Below are positions 28,431 to 36,749 of a stretch of DNA of 64,000 nt, in pieces. The translations under genes were made by a program, and so were the position numbers. How positions within the stretch are numbered: the stretch's first letter is position 1; the number at the start of each line of letters is the position of its first letter. The DNA is from Psychromonas algarum. GTDB lineage: Bacteria > Pseudomonadota > Gammaproteobacteria > Enterobacterales > Psychromonadaceae. The notes below the pieces were generated by a model, which was not told the DNA's origin, made no database searches, and was given only the letters and a program-made list of their open reading frames with translations. The stretch is taken from NCBI RefSeq assembly GCF_004376845.1, contig NZ_SNUW01000010.1:102878-166877 (forward strand), read 5' to 3'.

Positions 28431-28904
28431 ATGAATAAAATACAATTACACCAACAACTCATGGTGCACTTACAACAGCTTTTAGATAATGCGAAAGCAG
28501 CAGCAAAACGAGCCCATGAAACAGCAACTAGCGAAGAAAATATTGCAGAGAATAAATACGATACATTAGCCTTAGAGGCCGCTTATTTAGCTCAAGGTCA
28601 GTCACAGCGGGTAACACAATGCCAAGCGGATATTGATGCTTGTATTAATTTACCCTTAGGAAAATCAAGTATTGTTGAATTAGGCGCGGTAATTGTATTA
28701 CTAGATCAACATGATCAAGCTAAATACTTATTAATTTGCCCTGTTGCAGGCGGAATGAAATTACAATGGGGAGAGCATGTTATACAAGTTGTGACACCAC
28801 AATCACCCATAGGGGCAGCTGTTTTCAAACAACCAGTTAATCAAGAAATTAGCATGACTATTGCAGGTAAATCTCAACATTATGAGATATTACAAATTAT
28901 TTAA
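28431..28904 (+). CDS. GreA/GreB-family elongation factor-like protein
   Basis: A 157-residue protein with an N-terminal helical region (about 1-70) and a C-terminal Gre-type domain; VVTPQSPIGAAVF near residue 120 matches the conserved VVSPQSPIG region of the GreA/GreB C-terminal domain. The acidic residues needed at the tip of the GreA coiled coil are not evident, so it may bind RNA polymerase without promoting cleavage, as some Gre-like proteins do. It is separated from the ABC gene by 136 bases and is probably on its own. Confidence 0.72.
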   Translation: MNKIQLHQQLMVHLQQLLDNAKAAAKRAHETATSEENIAENKYDTLALEAAYLAQGQSQRVTQCQADIDACINLPLGKSSIVELGAVIVLLDQHDQAKYLLICPVAGGMKLQWGEHVIQVVTPQSPIGAAVFKQPVNQEISMTIAGKSQHYEILQII

Positions 28905-28917
28905 GAAGGTAGAGCAA

Positions 28918-29886
28918 TTAGCTCTCATTAAAATAGAATACTAAGCTTCCTCCCGCTAAATCACTACCCACATTCATATTTAATCCAATCCCCACGTTTT
29001 CGATAAAACTTGGAAAGGAATTCACTTTTACTAGTAGACCAAGCCCAAACTCATAATAATAATCCGAACCTAATGCAGGACGAACATCTCCTCCAATATC
29101 AACACGTTCTGTTTTAATATATAAAGACTCAAGCTGATATTTGTTCTCATATAAATTAATATATGTTTTGATTGAGTTAGTCACTTCCCAGCCTTGAGGA
29201 TTAGCACTACGAGCTGCTTCTGCACCACCAAAACTTAAACCATAAAAATATTGATAATTACTATTAAAAGTCCAATACCCCCAGCCTTGATCTTGCTGAT
29301 ATTTAAGTCCAATACTCGGCTCTAAAACAAAAGCATTACTACTCAAATTATAATATTGCCCATCAAGTACATCTTTATAGCTGGCTGATTCCACACTATT
29401 ATAGTTATGTTCATTTTTATAGTGCATAAGGTACTGACCAAGACCACTACTTAATTGCCAACCGCGACCAAGAACCCAATTACGATTATATGCCGTGTAA
29501 AATCCCCAAATAGTATCTTTGTTTGTATCTTCTATAGAAGTACCAGGAAAGTCCTGATCTTGATTTTGTGCTATATAGGATAAATTAAACTTAATTTCAT
29601 CATAAAAAGTATTATTTTTATCTGTATATTGAATGGTATAGGGGAGATTAGTAACTGTTAATTGGTTTCGTAATTCAACAGATTTTGATGCAACATCAGG
29701 GTCAGGGTGCTGTTGTAATATTGTCTTCGGGTCAAAGTTAGCAAGACCAAAAGAGATTGCATCACTATTATTAAGGAAAACACCTGTAGCAAATATCTGA
29801 GCTATATTTTGCTGCGGAACAGATGCCGCCATAGCATTCCCTAAATAACATGAGCTTAATAATAAGCCTAACTTTATTGCCTTCAC
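28918..29886 (-). CDS. Outer-membrane beta-barrel protein (solitary autotransporter-like)
   Basis: The 322-residue product has a signal peptide ending in AMA near residue 20 and then alternating strands typical of an outer-membrane barrel, with aromatic-rich hairpins such as WTFNSNYQYFYGLSF and a C-terminal strand ending in GGSLVFYFNES. It resembles the solitary autotransporter-like barrel family seen in Vibrio, but this is a recollection from reading and not a search result. It is convergent with the Gre-like gene, whose stop lies only 13 bases away. Confidence 0.6.
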   Translation of the reverse strand: MKAIKLGLLLSSCYLGNAMAASVPQQNIAQIFATGVFLNNSDAISFGLANFDPKTILQQHPDPDVASKSVELRNQLTVTNLPYTIQYTDKNNTFYDEIKFNLSYIAQNQDQDFPGTSIEDTNKDTIWGFYTAYNRNWVLGRGWQLSSGLGQYLMHYKNEHNYNSVESASYKDVLDGQYYNLSSNAFVLEPSIGLKYQQDQGWGYWTFNSNYQYFYGLSFGGAEAARSANPQGWEVTNSIKTYINLYENKYQLESLYIKTERVDIGGDVRPALGSDYYYEFGLGLLVKVNSFPSFIENVGIGLNMNVGSDLAGGSLVFYFNES

Positions 29887-29958
29887 CTACATGCTCCCTG
29901 CTTGTGGTAACAAATATTTTGAACAAGCTATTTTAACTATTAAACGAAACAACATAAT

Positions 29959-29990
29959 ACTCATTATTTATCGTTAAATAAATAATGAGT
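29959..29990 (-). terminator. Inverted repeat after the histidine kinase gene
   Basis: A perfect 13-bp stem ACTCATTATTTAT / ATAAATAATGAGT with a 6-base loop lies 50 bases beyond the kinase stop codon. The following minus-strand bases are T-rich (ATTATGTTGTTT), so it is a likely though not classical terminator. Confidence 0.55.
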
Positions 29991-30040
29991 AATCAAGCCA
30001 CGCTAACAACTCGTTTAATTAAACTAAATACGGTAAAAAA

Positions 30041-31429
30041 TTAAAACTCAACTTTTACAATCAATCCTGGCTGATTATCCAATAACTGAATTTGACCATC
30101 GTGCAATTGTACAACTGCTTTAACCAAGGTTAACCCTAAACCAAAACCGGCAATTTGACGGCTCTTTTCAATACGATATAAGCGCTGAAAAACCTTCTCT
30201 TTTTCACTGTCACTAATACCGGGTCCATTATCACTAATACAAAAACCACTAGATATCATTTTCACTTTAATTTGTGCACCTTCACCTGCATATTTACTCG
30301 CATTTTCTAATAAATTATACAAAACGCGAAACAGCAAGGTTGCATCACCTTTGACTAATACGGATTGCAGAGACTCAATACTCAGAACTTGATTTTTTTG
30401 CTCTGCTAAAGGCTCTATTAAATCGACTGCATCAACAATTATTTTTTGTAAATCAAGTTGTTTAAAATGTTGTATTTTTTGTTCTTTTTGTTGCTGAAGG
30501 CGAGTTAATTCAAGCATTGCACTAAAAGTAAATAAAATTTCATCTAACTTTTCTAACATATTCTGTAACTGCTCAGTGGGCAAATTTTGTTGTGATTTCT
30601 CTGTTATTTCAGATTCTATTTGCTGCCTTAAATGCCCTAAAGGAGTACGTAAATCATGAGCAATAGCATCAGTAATACCGGCGATAGTTTCAAAGGAATG
30701 CTCTAATTGCGTAAGCATAGTATTAATATGTAATGCCATATAATCGTATTCATCATCATATTTTGATACCTCAATACGTGCACTTAATTGCCCAGACTGA
30801 ACACGAGAGACTGCTTGGTTAATATGATTAATACGTTTTAAGACTCGAACAGAAAAAACCACTCCTGTTATTACTCCAAGTAATAGCGCTAGTAATAGAG
30901 CGATTATAGAAGCGCTAATAAATTGAGCTTTTAATGTATATAAATATTCATCATCAATGGCAACAACAAACGCTCCTTCTTTTAATGTTTGCAAACAGCC
31001 AGAAACAAGACGAAGTTCATTATATTTATCTAACCAAATAGGGAATCTAGTTAACGTTGGGCAAGTAGTAATGTTTTTAGGTATCGCATTTAAACGACCA
31101 ATCAGATCTGAATTTGTTTGATAACTTAAAATATATTGACGAGAGTTTTCTGATTGATTTTTAAATTGCTTAATGAACTCACTGCTTGATAATTGTTCAG
31201 AAAGTTGAGTTTGCTGCATGATAAAGCCGTCCATCTGCAAAGACTGTTGACGACTCATTTGACCAATACTCAACTGATACAATACCACCAGCAATACTGA
31301 TACAACGAGTAATAATAAAGCTGTATATAAACGCGTTAAACGCCATACAGAACTTGCTTGTTTAGTTGTTTTCCACCATTCGGTAGCCCATACCACGGAC
31401 GGTTTCCAGCAAAGGCGAGAGCCCATCAA
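30041..31429 (-). CDS. Sensor histidine kinase of a two-component system
   Basis: The kinase has two membrane segments (about residues 32-54 and 172-195 of the longest frame) flanking a small periplasmic sensor, then HAMP, the phospho-acceptor helix AIAHDLRTPLGHLR, the N box NLLENASKYAG, and G boxes DNGPGIS and GFGLGLTLVKAV. Its frame overlaps the end of the upstream response regulator gene by 68 bases. The correct start is uncertain: ATGs at 31429 and 31426, or a GTG at 31396, all lie inside the regulator gene. It works with the next gene product, and the trio resembles QseBC/PmrAB-type systems. Confidence 0.9.
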   Translation of the reverse strand: MMGSRLCWKPSVVWATEWWKTTKQASSVWRLTRLYTALLLLVVSVLLVVLYQLSIGQMSRQQSLQMDGFIMQQTQLSEQLSSSEFIKQFKNQSENSRQYILSYQTNSDLIGRLNAIPKNITTCPTLTRFPIWLDKYNELRLVSGCLQTLKEGAFVVAIDDEYLYTLKAQFISASIIALLLALLLGVITGVVFSVRVLKRINHINQAVSRVQSGQLSARIEVSKYDDEYDYMALHINTMLTQLEHSFETIAGITDAIAHDLRTPLGHLRQQIESEITEKSQQNLPTEQLQNMLEKLDEILFTFSAMLELTRLQQQKEQKIQHFKQLDLQKIIVDAVDLIEPLAEQKNQVLSIESLQSVLVKGDATLLFRVLYNLLENASKYAGEGAQIKVKMISSGFCISDNGPGISDSEKEKVFQRLYRIEKSRQIAGFGLGLTLVKAVVQLHDGQIQLLDNQPGLIVKVEF

Positions 31430-32045
31430 ATTCTACCTTTTTACGCAGACGTGCCATATGCACGTCAATAACATTAGTTTGCGGATCAAATTGATAATCC
31501 CAAACAGCTTCAAACAATAAAGAACGTGATAATACCTGTCCGCTATGTTCCATCAAATAACGTAATAATTTAAATTCTTTTGGTTGTAAGGTTATTTCTG
31601 TTAATCCTCTAAAAACCTTATGAGAAAGCAAATCCATTTTTAAATCAGCAACTTGTAAGATATTTTTCGTATTATCATTAGCCCCCCCTGTACGCTGAAT
31701 TAATATTTCAATTCGTATTAATAACTCAGACAATGCAAAAGGTTTCGTTAAATAGTCATCTCCGCCTTCACGTAAACCTTTAACACGTTCAGACACGCTA
31801 TCTAATGCACTTAAAATAAGCACAGGCATTTGTTTACCAGCATTGCGCAAAGTGCTCAATACACTTAAACCATCTAACTTAGGTAACATTCGATCAAGCA
31901 CAATCAATTGATAATCACCTTCAAGCGCCAAGAATAACCCATCTTGACCATTATCAGCGAGATCAACTTCATAACCTTGCTCTTGAAGTGCTTTTTCTAA
32001 ATATTGGCTTGTTGTTTGGTTATCTTCAATAACAAGAATACGCAA
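31362..32045 (-). CDS. OmpR-family response regulator
   Basis: The receiver domain (phosphorylatable Asp in LIVLDRMLP, Lys in DYLTKPFA) is followed by a winged-helix DNA-binding domain (VIDVHMARLRKKVE). I choose a TTG start at 32045 (residues then read LRILVIEDN), which has an ideal AAAAGGAT ribosome site seven bases upstream; a longer frame from 32078 would run through an upstream hairpin. The product is then 227 residues, the normal size. Partner of the overlapping histidine kinase. Confidence 0.92.
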   Translation of the reverse strand: MRILVIEDNQTTSQYLEKALQEQGYEVDLADNGQDGLFLALEGDYQLIVLDRMLPKLDGLSVLSTLRNAGKQMPVLILSALDSVSERVKGLREGGDDYLTKPFALSELLIRIEILIQRTGGANDNTKNILQVADLKMDLLSHKVFRGLTEITLQPKEFKLLRYLMEHSGQVLSRSLLFEAVWDYQFDPQTNVIDVHMARLRKKVEFDGLSPLLETVRGMGYRMVENN

Positions 32046-32058
32046 AATAGATCCTTTT

Positions 32059-32079
32059 ATTGGGGAGCAACTCCCCAAT
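32059..32079 (-). other. Intercistronic hairpin between the PepSY and regulator genes
   Basis: A 9-bp perfect stem ATTGGGGAG / CTCCCCAAT with a 3-base loop. On the minus-strand transcript it is followed by AAAAGG, which is the ribosome site of the response regulator, not by a T run. It is therefore more likely an mRNA processing or stability element than a terminator. Confidence 0.6.
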
Positions 32080-32085
32080 CATTAA

Positions 32086-32637
32086 TTAACGACTCATTAC
32101 CGGAATGACACTACCTGTTTTTACATCAACAAGCACACGCTTTATTCCTTGCTCACCCACCATTTTAAACTTATAAAATGTAATACCTTTTTCACTTTCT
32201 AGTTCAAACTCAAAAACATCGGCATTATACTTTTCTTTTAACATCGCAATGGTTTTATCTAATTTAAAATCAGATGTTTGTAGCTCTTTTAACGCAAATA
32301 ATTCATCATCATCTAAACGATTTATTCCCATCATTTTAATACTACTACTTTTCTCTTTTAAAATACTGCCATCTTCAAGACTCAAGTGAAGCTTATGTTT
32401 TTCTGAGGTCACAAGATTAATTGTTTCTATTTCATAACTACTTCTATTGTGATAATCATCTACTTCAAACTCTGTGATTTGCCCTTTGTAATCCTGACTA
32501 ACTTTTTCAACGGCTTGCTCCAAGCTGTAATTCGCTCGTTGTAATGCTAATGCAGAAAGAGCGTTATCATCATCCGCCATCACCGACAATGAAGTTGCTG
32601 CTAGTGCTACACATATGAACTTAGTAAATTTTTTCAT
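32086..32637 (-). CDS. Periplasmic protein with two PepSY domains
   Basis: The 183-residue product has a signal peptide (cleavage after VMA near residue 21) and two PepSY-like repeats (about 35-95 and 110-180), seen as YSLEQAVEKVSQDYKGQITEF and FKLDKTIAMLKEKYNADVFEF. Both end in a strand-turn that reads VDVKTGSV or LSLEDGSI. Genes for small PepSY proteins often precede two-component systems, as here, and may modulate the sensor or be its target. The gene heads the three-gene unit. Confidence 0.85.
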   Translation of the reverse strand: MKKFTKFICVALAATSLSVMADDDNALSALALQRANYSLEQAVEKVSQDYKGQITEFEVDDYHNRSSYEIETINLVTSEKHKLHLSLEDGSILKEKSSSIKMMGINRLDDDELFALKELQTSDFKLDKTIAMLKEKYNADVFEFELESEKGITFYKFKMVGEQGIKRVLVDVKTGSVIPVMSR

Positions 32638-32812
32638 TTTATTTGCCTTCTATTTTTGTATCGTTAAATTGTTTTGATAACGCAATTGTATAGAACGCTC
32701 ATTTCAACAAGATGGATAAAACATTACAAAAAGTTAATGTTACTTATTATTTGGGTTTAGATTTAGGTTTTACTATAGAGGGAGGAATTTATATTACGAC
32801 AAGACTCTGACC

Positions 32813-33091
32813 TTACCGCCTTTCACAAGAAGTACAGCCACGACAAGCAGAACGCCCACCTTTAGGCTGAAGTGAACGTTGAATACGACAATATGCATTT
32901 TTCAAACATCTTCTATAACTAAACCAATCATCCGGTTGAGTCAGTATCACATTACCAGAAAAGCGCTTAAAGAGTTCAGTCTCATGCACTTCCATAAAAT
33001 GGCTTTCATACTCTATTTCAAAAAATTGCATTAACTCTGCAACTGATTTTATTTCATCTAACTGTCGCTGGAATTTTGTATTGTTTGCCAT
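32813..33091 (-). CDS. NifW-like small protein
   Basis: A 92-residue protein. The region SVAELMQFFEIEYESHF and HETELFKRFSGN, then YRRCLKNAYCRIQ, matches the layout of NifW (nitrogenase-stabilising protein), with its FFGV-YD, LHIL-RF and late AY motifs. The C-terminus is cysteine-rich (SACRGCTSCERR), which NifW does not usually show. No nitrogenase genes are in the window, so a different role is likely. The family assignment is tentative. Confidence 0.5.
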   Translation of the reverse strand: MANNTKFQRQLDEIKSVAELMQFFEIEYESHFMEVHETELFKRFSGNVILTQPDDWFSYRRCLKNAYCRIQRSLQPKGGRSACRGCTSCERR

Positions 33092-33194
33092 CGCATAAAA
33101 TCAATAATAGAAATAAAATTAATACTACTTCAAGATAGCCAAGCCTACTTGTTTTAAAGCAAGCTTTGCCTACAAAGATATAATAAAGAACTAC

Positions 33195-33842
33195 TTACTT
33201 AGATGCTAATAACTCCGTGAGCACTTCCTTGTATGCAGCAACAGGTTGTGCACCTGACATTGCACTAGTACGATTAAACACAACAGCAGGAACCGCTGAA
33301 ATACCTAAACCTTGCCAATATTTTTCTTGTTCGATAATATATTCTCGGCAGTCAGCATCGTCTAAACGTTGTGTCGCTTGTTGTACATTCAAACTAAGTT
33401 GTGCAACTTCATTTAATAATACTTCGCGATTTGACACATCTTTTTTATCAGTAAAAGCAGCGCTAAATAATCGTAACTTTAACTCTGTTTGTTTACCAAA
33501 CTCATGAGCATATTCAAGTAAGATATGCGCATCACGTGTATTCACTATTTTCATTTCATCAAAGAAGTTAAAAGTAAATCCAACCTCTTTTCCTCGCTCA
33601 CCAATATTAATACGTGATTGATTACTTTCTTCTAAAGATGAACCATACTTTTCGACGACATGCTCACGTAAATCTTGCCCTTCTGGCGGCATATTAGGGT
33701 TTAACTCAAAAGGTTGCCATTGCAACTCAACTTGATTAGAAATATCCAGCTCATCGATTGCCTTTTGTAAGTTTTTATAACCAATAATGCACCAAGGACA
33801 AACAACATCTGAAATAATATCTATTTGAATTTTATAACTCAT
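33195..33842 (-). CDS. DsbA-family thiol oxidoreductase, FrnE-like
   Basis: A 215-residue cytoplasmic DsbA-fold protein. The redox motif CPWC is at residues 15-18 (DVVCPWCIIGYKNL), the helical insert carries the substrate groove, and the cis-proline is in ISAVPAVVF. FrnE and 2-hydroxychromene-2-carboxylate isomerase share this fold; the Cys pair favours a FrnE-type disulfide enzyme. No signal peptide is present. The neighbouring NifW-like gene lies 100 bases downstream on the same strand. Confidence 0.88.
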   Translation of the reverse strand: MSYKIQIDIISDVVCPWCIIGYKNLQKAIDELDISNQVELQWQPFELNPNMPPEGQDLREHVVEKYGSSLEESNQSRINIGERGKEVGFTFNFFDEMKIVNTRDAHILLEYAHEFGKQTELKLRLFSAAFTDKKDVSNREVLLNEVAQLSLNVQQATQRLDDADCREYIIEQEKYWQGLGISAVPAVVFNRTSAMSGAQPVAAYKEVLTELLASK

Positions 33843-34004
33843 TATAACCTCTTCATGTATATAATTTATTTTCTTCTGAAGAGAATATAACTAAATTAGA
33901 ACGATCGCTCAAACAATTACCCCAAAAGGAAGGAAAGCTTTCATTTATCAAAAACATTATACTGAAAGGAATGTTTCCTCATCGTGATTTAATAAGATCA
34001 ATTT

Positions 34005-35378
34005 ATGCCCTCTCAATCTTACCTAAGAAAAAATATTACACTTGCATGGCCATTAGCCTTAAATGCACTACTTATGCAATCAATGCTAATGATCGATACT
34101 TATTTAGTATCCCCTTTAGGAGAGATCCCATTAGCCGCAATGGGGATAGCAACAACAATTATTGCTTTTATTCTTGGCATTCAAATGGCACTCGCTAATG
34201 GCACACAATTAGTGTTAAGCCGTGCGGTAGGTTCAGGCGATAAAGAGTCATTATCCAAAGCGTTTTGGTCAGGACTTATTATTAATAGTACTGTGGCATT
34301 ACTATTTTGGGCGCTATTAACCCTCTTTGATAATCCATTAATCCAAATGCTCACCGATAATTTACAACTTCATAAAGAGATTGAAAATTACCTCGTTATT
34401 ACCAAATATATTGTGCTCTACACTGCAATTACACAAGTGATGATCGCTTTATTTAACGGCCTCGGAAAAACAAAGATCCCGTTTAAAGGTTACCTGATTG
34501 AATTACCACTTAACGCGCTACTTTCTTATCTGTTTATACATGGCTACCACTTCAATGATTCTATAACATTTACAGGAATGGGGGTTCAAGGTGCTGCTGT
34601 GGGTAGTATTATTGCCATTAGTGTTCGTTTAATTTATCTCGGTCTGTGTATTCAAAAAAGCTCTGAAATAGTACTAACAACCACTCTTCACTATGAGTTA
34701 ATGAAACGTAATATCAGAGCACATGCCATTGAGATTTTTCCCATTGCAGCTAACGTGGTGATCTTATCTATTGGAGCAACCATCTATCAATTGCTTTACT
34801 CTCAACTTGATATAAATGCTTATGTAGCAATCACATTAGTGATCCCATGGTTAGGAGCTGGTACTCAATTTATGACTGCCTGGGCGCACTCATCTGCGAT
34901 TACTATTAGCCAAGCAATTGGCTCTAGAAAAATGGACAACTTAACAAAAAATGTGGATACCAGCATCGATGTTACAGTTGCTATCTCCATCATCTGTGCT
35001 CTATTTTTTGCTTTACTCAGCTTGGTTATTGCAGATATCTATCCAGAACTCAATAACTCAACCTATCAAGCATTAGCTGTTATCGCTCCACTTTATATCT
35101 TTTTGCCTATTGTTCGAGGCTACAATACGGTGCATGGGCACATCTTACGAGCCTTGGGCAAAACAACCGCAGTATTTAAAATTAACTTTACAGGTCAATG
35201 GATTATCTCAATCCCGCTATGTGCGTTAATTATTTTAGGTTTAGATAGTTCAATTTTTTGGGCGTTTGCAATACAACCCTTTGAAGAAATGGTAAAAGCT
35301 TTACCTTTTAGGCAGTTAGCAAGAAAATCACTGAGGGAGTTTGACCTAAAAAAAGCAGATGCATTAAGACATGATTAA
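34005..35378 (+). CDS. MATE-family multidrug efflux pump
   Basis: A 457-residue protein with 12 membrane segments in two MatE repeats. LAWPLALNALLMQSMLMIDT and GIATTIIAFILGIQMALANG are typical of the first repeat. It exports cationic compounds in exchange for H+ or Na+; sodium would suit a marine host, but this cannot be seen in the sequence. The ATG at 34005 gives the standard length. It is followed by a 260-base gap holding the regulatory region of the alginate lyase gene. Confidence 0.93.
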   Translation: MPSQSYLRKNITLAWPLALNALLMQSMLMIDTYLVSPLGEIPLAAMGIATTIIAFILGIQMALANGTQLVLSRAVGSGDKESLSKAFWSGLIINSTVALLFWALLTLFDNPLIQMLTDNLQLHKEIENYLVITKYIVLYTAITQVMIALFNGLGKTKIPFKGYLIELPLNALLSYLFIHGYHFNDSITFTGMGVQGAAVGSIIAISVRLIYLGLCIQKSSEIVLTTTLHYELMKRNIRAHAIEIFPIAANVVILSIGATIYQLLYSQLDINAYVAITLVIPWLGAGTQFMTAWAHSSAITISQAIGSRKMDNLTKNVDTSIDVTVAISIICALFFALLSLVIADIYPELNNSTYQALAVIAPLYIFLPIVRGYNTVHGHILRALGKTTAVFKINFTGQWIISIPLCALIILGLDSSIFWAFAIQPFEEMVKALPFRQLARKSLREFDLKKADALRHD

Positions 35379-35445
35379 AATATAAAAAAACTTACTCAAA
35401 TTATCTAAGTAATAAAGACGATAAACAAAAGAATAAACTTATTAA

Positions 35446-35517
35446 GATCACACAATAATGAGTTTGTTGACGTAAATATTTGATCTCTGCGTTAGATCTG
35501 ATTTCTAGTGTGTGATC
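35446..35517 (+). promoter_or_regulatory. Nested palindromes upstream of the alginate lyase
   Basis: An outer 9-bp inverted repeat GATCACACA (35446-35454) / TGTGTGATC (35509-35517) encloses a 54-base region with an inner repeat GATCT / AGATC (35482-35498). The outer sites contain the TGTGA core known from CRP sites. They could be paired operators of a catabolic regulator or form a loop. The -10 and -35 elements of the gene are not obvious. Confidence 0.5.
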
Positions 35518-35637
35518 AACAATACACATTGTATCATCCGAGCTTTTTTTAAAATCCTATCGCCTTATTATGCTTGGCAATTACTAAGTTAACATTAAAT
35601 TAAGCATGATAATCAACACATTAAAAGGGATTGAAAA

Positions 35638-36684
35638 ATGAAAAAAACACTTCTTATGGCTGGTTCTATCTTACTAGCTTTACCTACAGTAGCATTAGCA
35701 GACGTTGCTAATAATGGGGTTTCATACCCAGTTCCAGCTGATAAATTTGATATGAATAACTGGAAAATCACAATTCCTTCAGATATCAATAAAGATGGAA
35801 GAGTTGATGAAATCGAAGGTGTTGCAATGTTGAGCTACTCTCATTCAGATTTTTTCCACCTAGATAAAGATGGTAATTTAGTTTTTGAAGTGCAAAACAA
35901 AGCAATCACAACTAAAAACTCTAAAAATGCACGTTCTGAACTACGTCAAATGCCACGTGGTGCTAACTTTAGCATTGATACAGGTGACCTTAAAAATCAC
36001 TTCGCAATTTCAAGCAACCCTAAAGCGGCTGATTACGCAGCAGTTGGTGGTACTTTAGAAGCGACTCTAAAAGTTAATCACGTATCTGAGCATGCAAAAC
36101 ATGCAGAAAGACCTCCTGCTCATTCAGTTGTTGTTGGTCAAATCCATGCTAAAAAATACAATGACCAAATCAAAGCAAAAACAGGTTTTGGACACGGTAA
36201 TGAACCACTAAAAATCTTCTTCAAAAAATTCCCTGGACACAAATATGGTTCAGTTTTTTGGAACTACGAGCGCAACCTAGCTAAAAATGATCCTAACCGT
36301 CAAGATATTGCATTACCAGTATGGGGTAACACTTGGGAAAACCCAGCAGAACCAGGTAAAGCAGGTATCGCTTTAGGTGAAGAATTTAGCTACAAAGTAG
36401 ATGTTAAAGGTAATATCATGCACCTAACATTTACAACTGCACGTCATAAAACAGTTACTTACGATATCGACTTAAGTAAAGGTTACGACGACAAAGATTC
36501 AGCAACTGGTTATGCTAACGATGCATTCTACTTCAAAGCTGGCGCATACGGTCAATGTAGCGCATCTGATTCTCATCCTGTATGGGGAACTGGCTGTGAA
36601 GGTACTGGTGACTTCGCTACAGATAAGAAAAATGGCGACTACAACAGCGTTACTTTCTCTGCACTTAAGTTAAACGGTAAGTAA
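35638..36684 (+). CDS. Secreted alginate lyase, polysaccharide lyase family 7
   Basis: The enzyme cleaves alginate from brown algae by beta-elimination. The 348-residue product has a signal peptide (cleavage after ALA, residue 21) and all three PL7 signature blocks: RSELR at residues 99-103, QIH at 168-170 and YFKAGAYGQ from 298. The Ile in QIH is reported for enzymes active on guluronate-containing blocks. It has no extra carbohydrate-binding domain. It is flanked by a strong terminator and stands alone, so other alginate genes must be elsewhere. The type II secretion genes at the left edge are a plausible export route. Confidence 0.95.
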   Translation: MKKTLLMAGSILLALPTVALADVANNGVSYPVPADKFDMNNWKITIPSDINKDGRVDEIEGVAMLSYSHSDFFHLDKDGNLVFEVQNKAITTKNSKNARSELRQMPRGANFSIDTGDLKNHFAISSNPKAADYAAVGGTLEATLKVNHVSEHAKHAERPPAHSVVVGQIHAKKYNDQIKAKTGFGHGNEPLKIFFKKFPGHKYGSVFWNYERNLAKNDPNRQDIALPVWGNTWENPAEPGKAGIALGEEFSYKVDVKGNIMHLTFTTARHKTVTYDIDLSKGYDDKDSATGYANDAFYFKAGAYGQCSASDSHPVWGTGCEGTGDFATDKKNGDYNSVTFSALKLNGK

Positions 36685-36712
36685 TTAAAATAACTTTTTA
36701 AAGTTATCATCT

Positions 36713-36746
36713 AAGCCTCTATTTCATCGAAATAGAGGCTTTTTTA
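36713..36746. terminator. Strong terminator between alginate lyase and the helicase gene
   Basis: A perfect 13-bp stem AAGCCTCTATTTC / GAAATAGAGGCTT with a 3-base loop, followed by TTTTTATT on the plus strand; the left side is less T-rich for the converging gene. Confidence 0.92.
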
Positions 36747-36749
36747 TTA

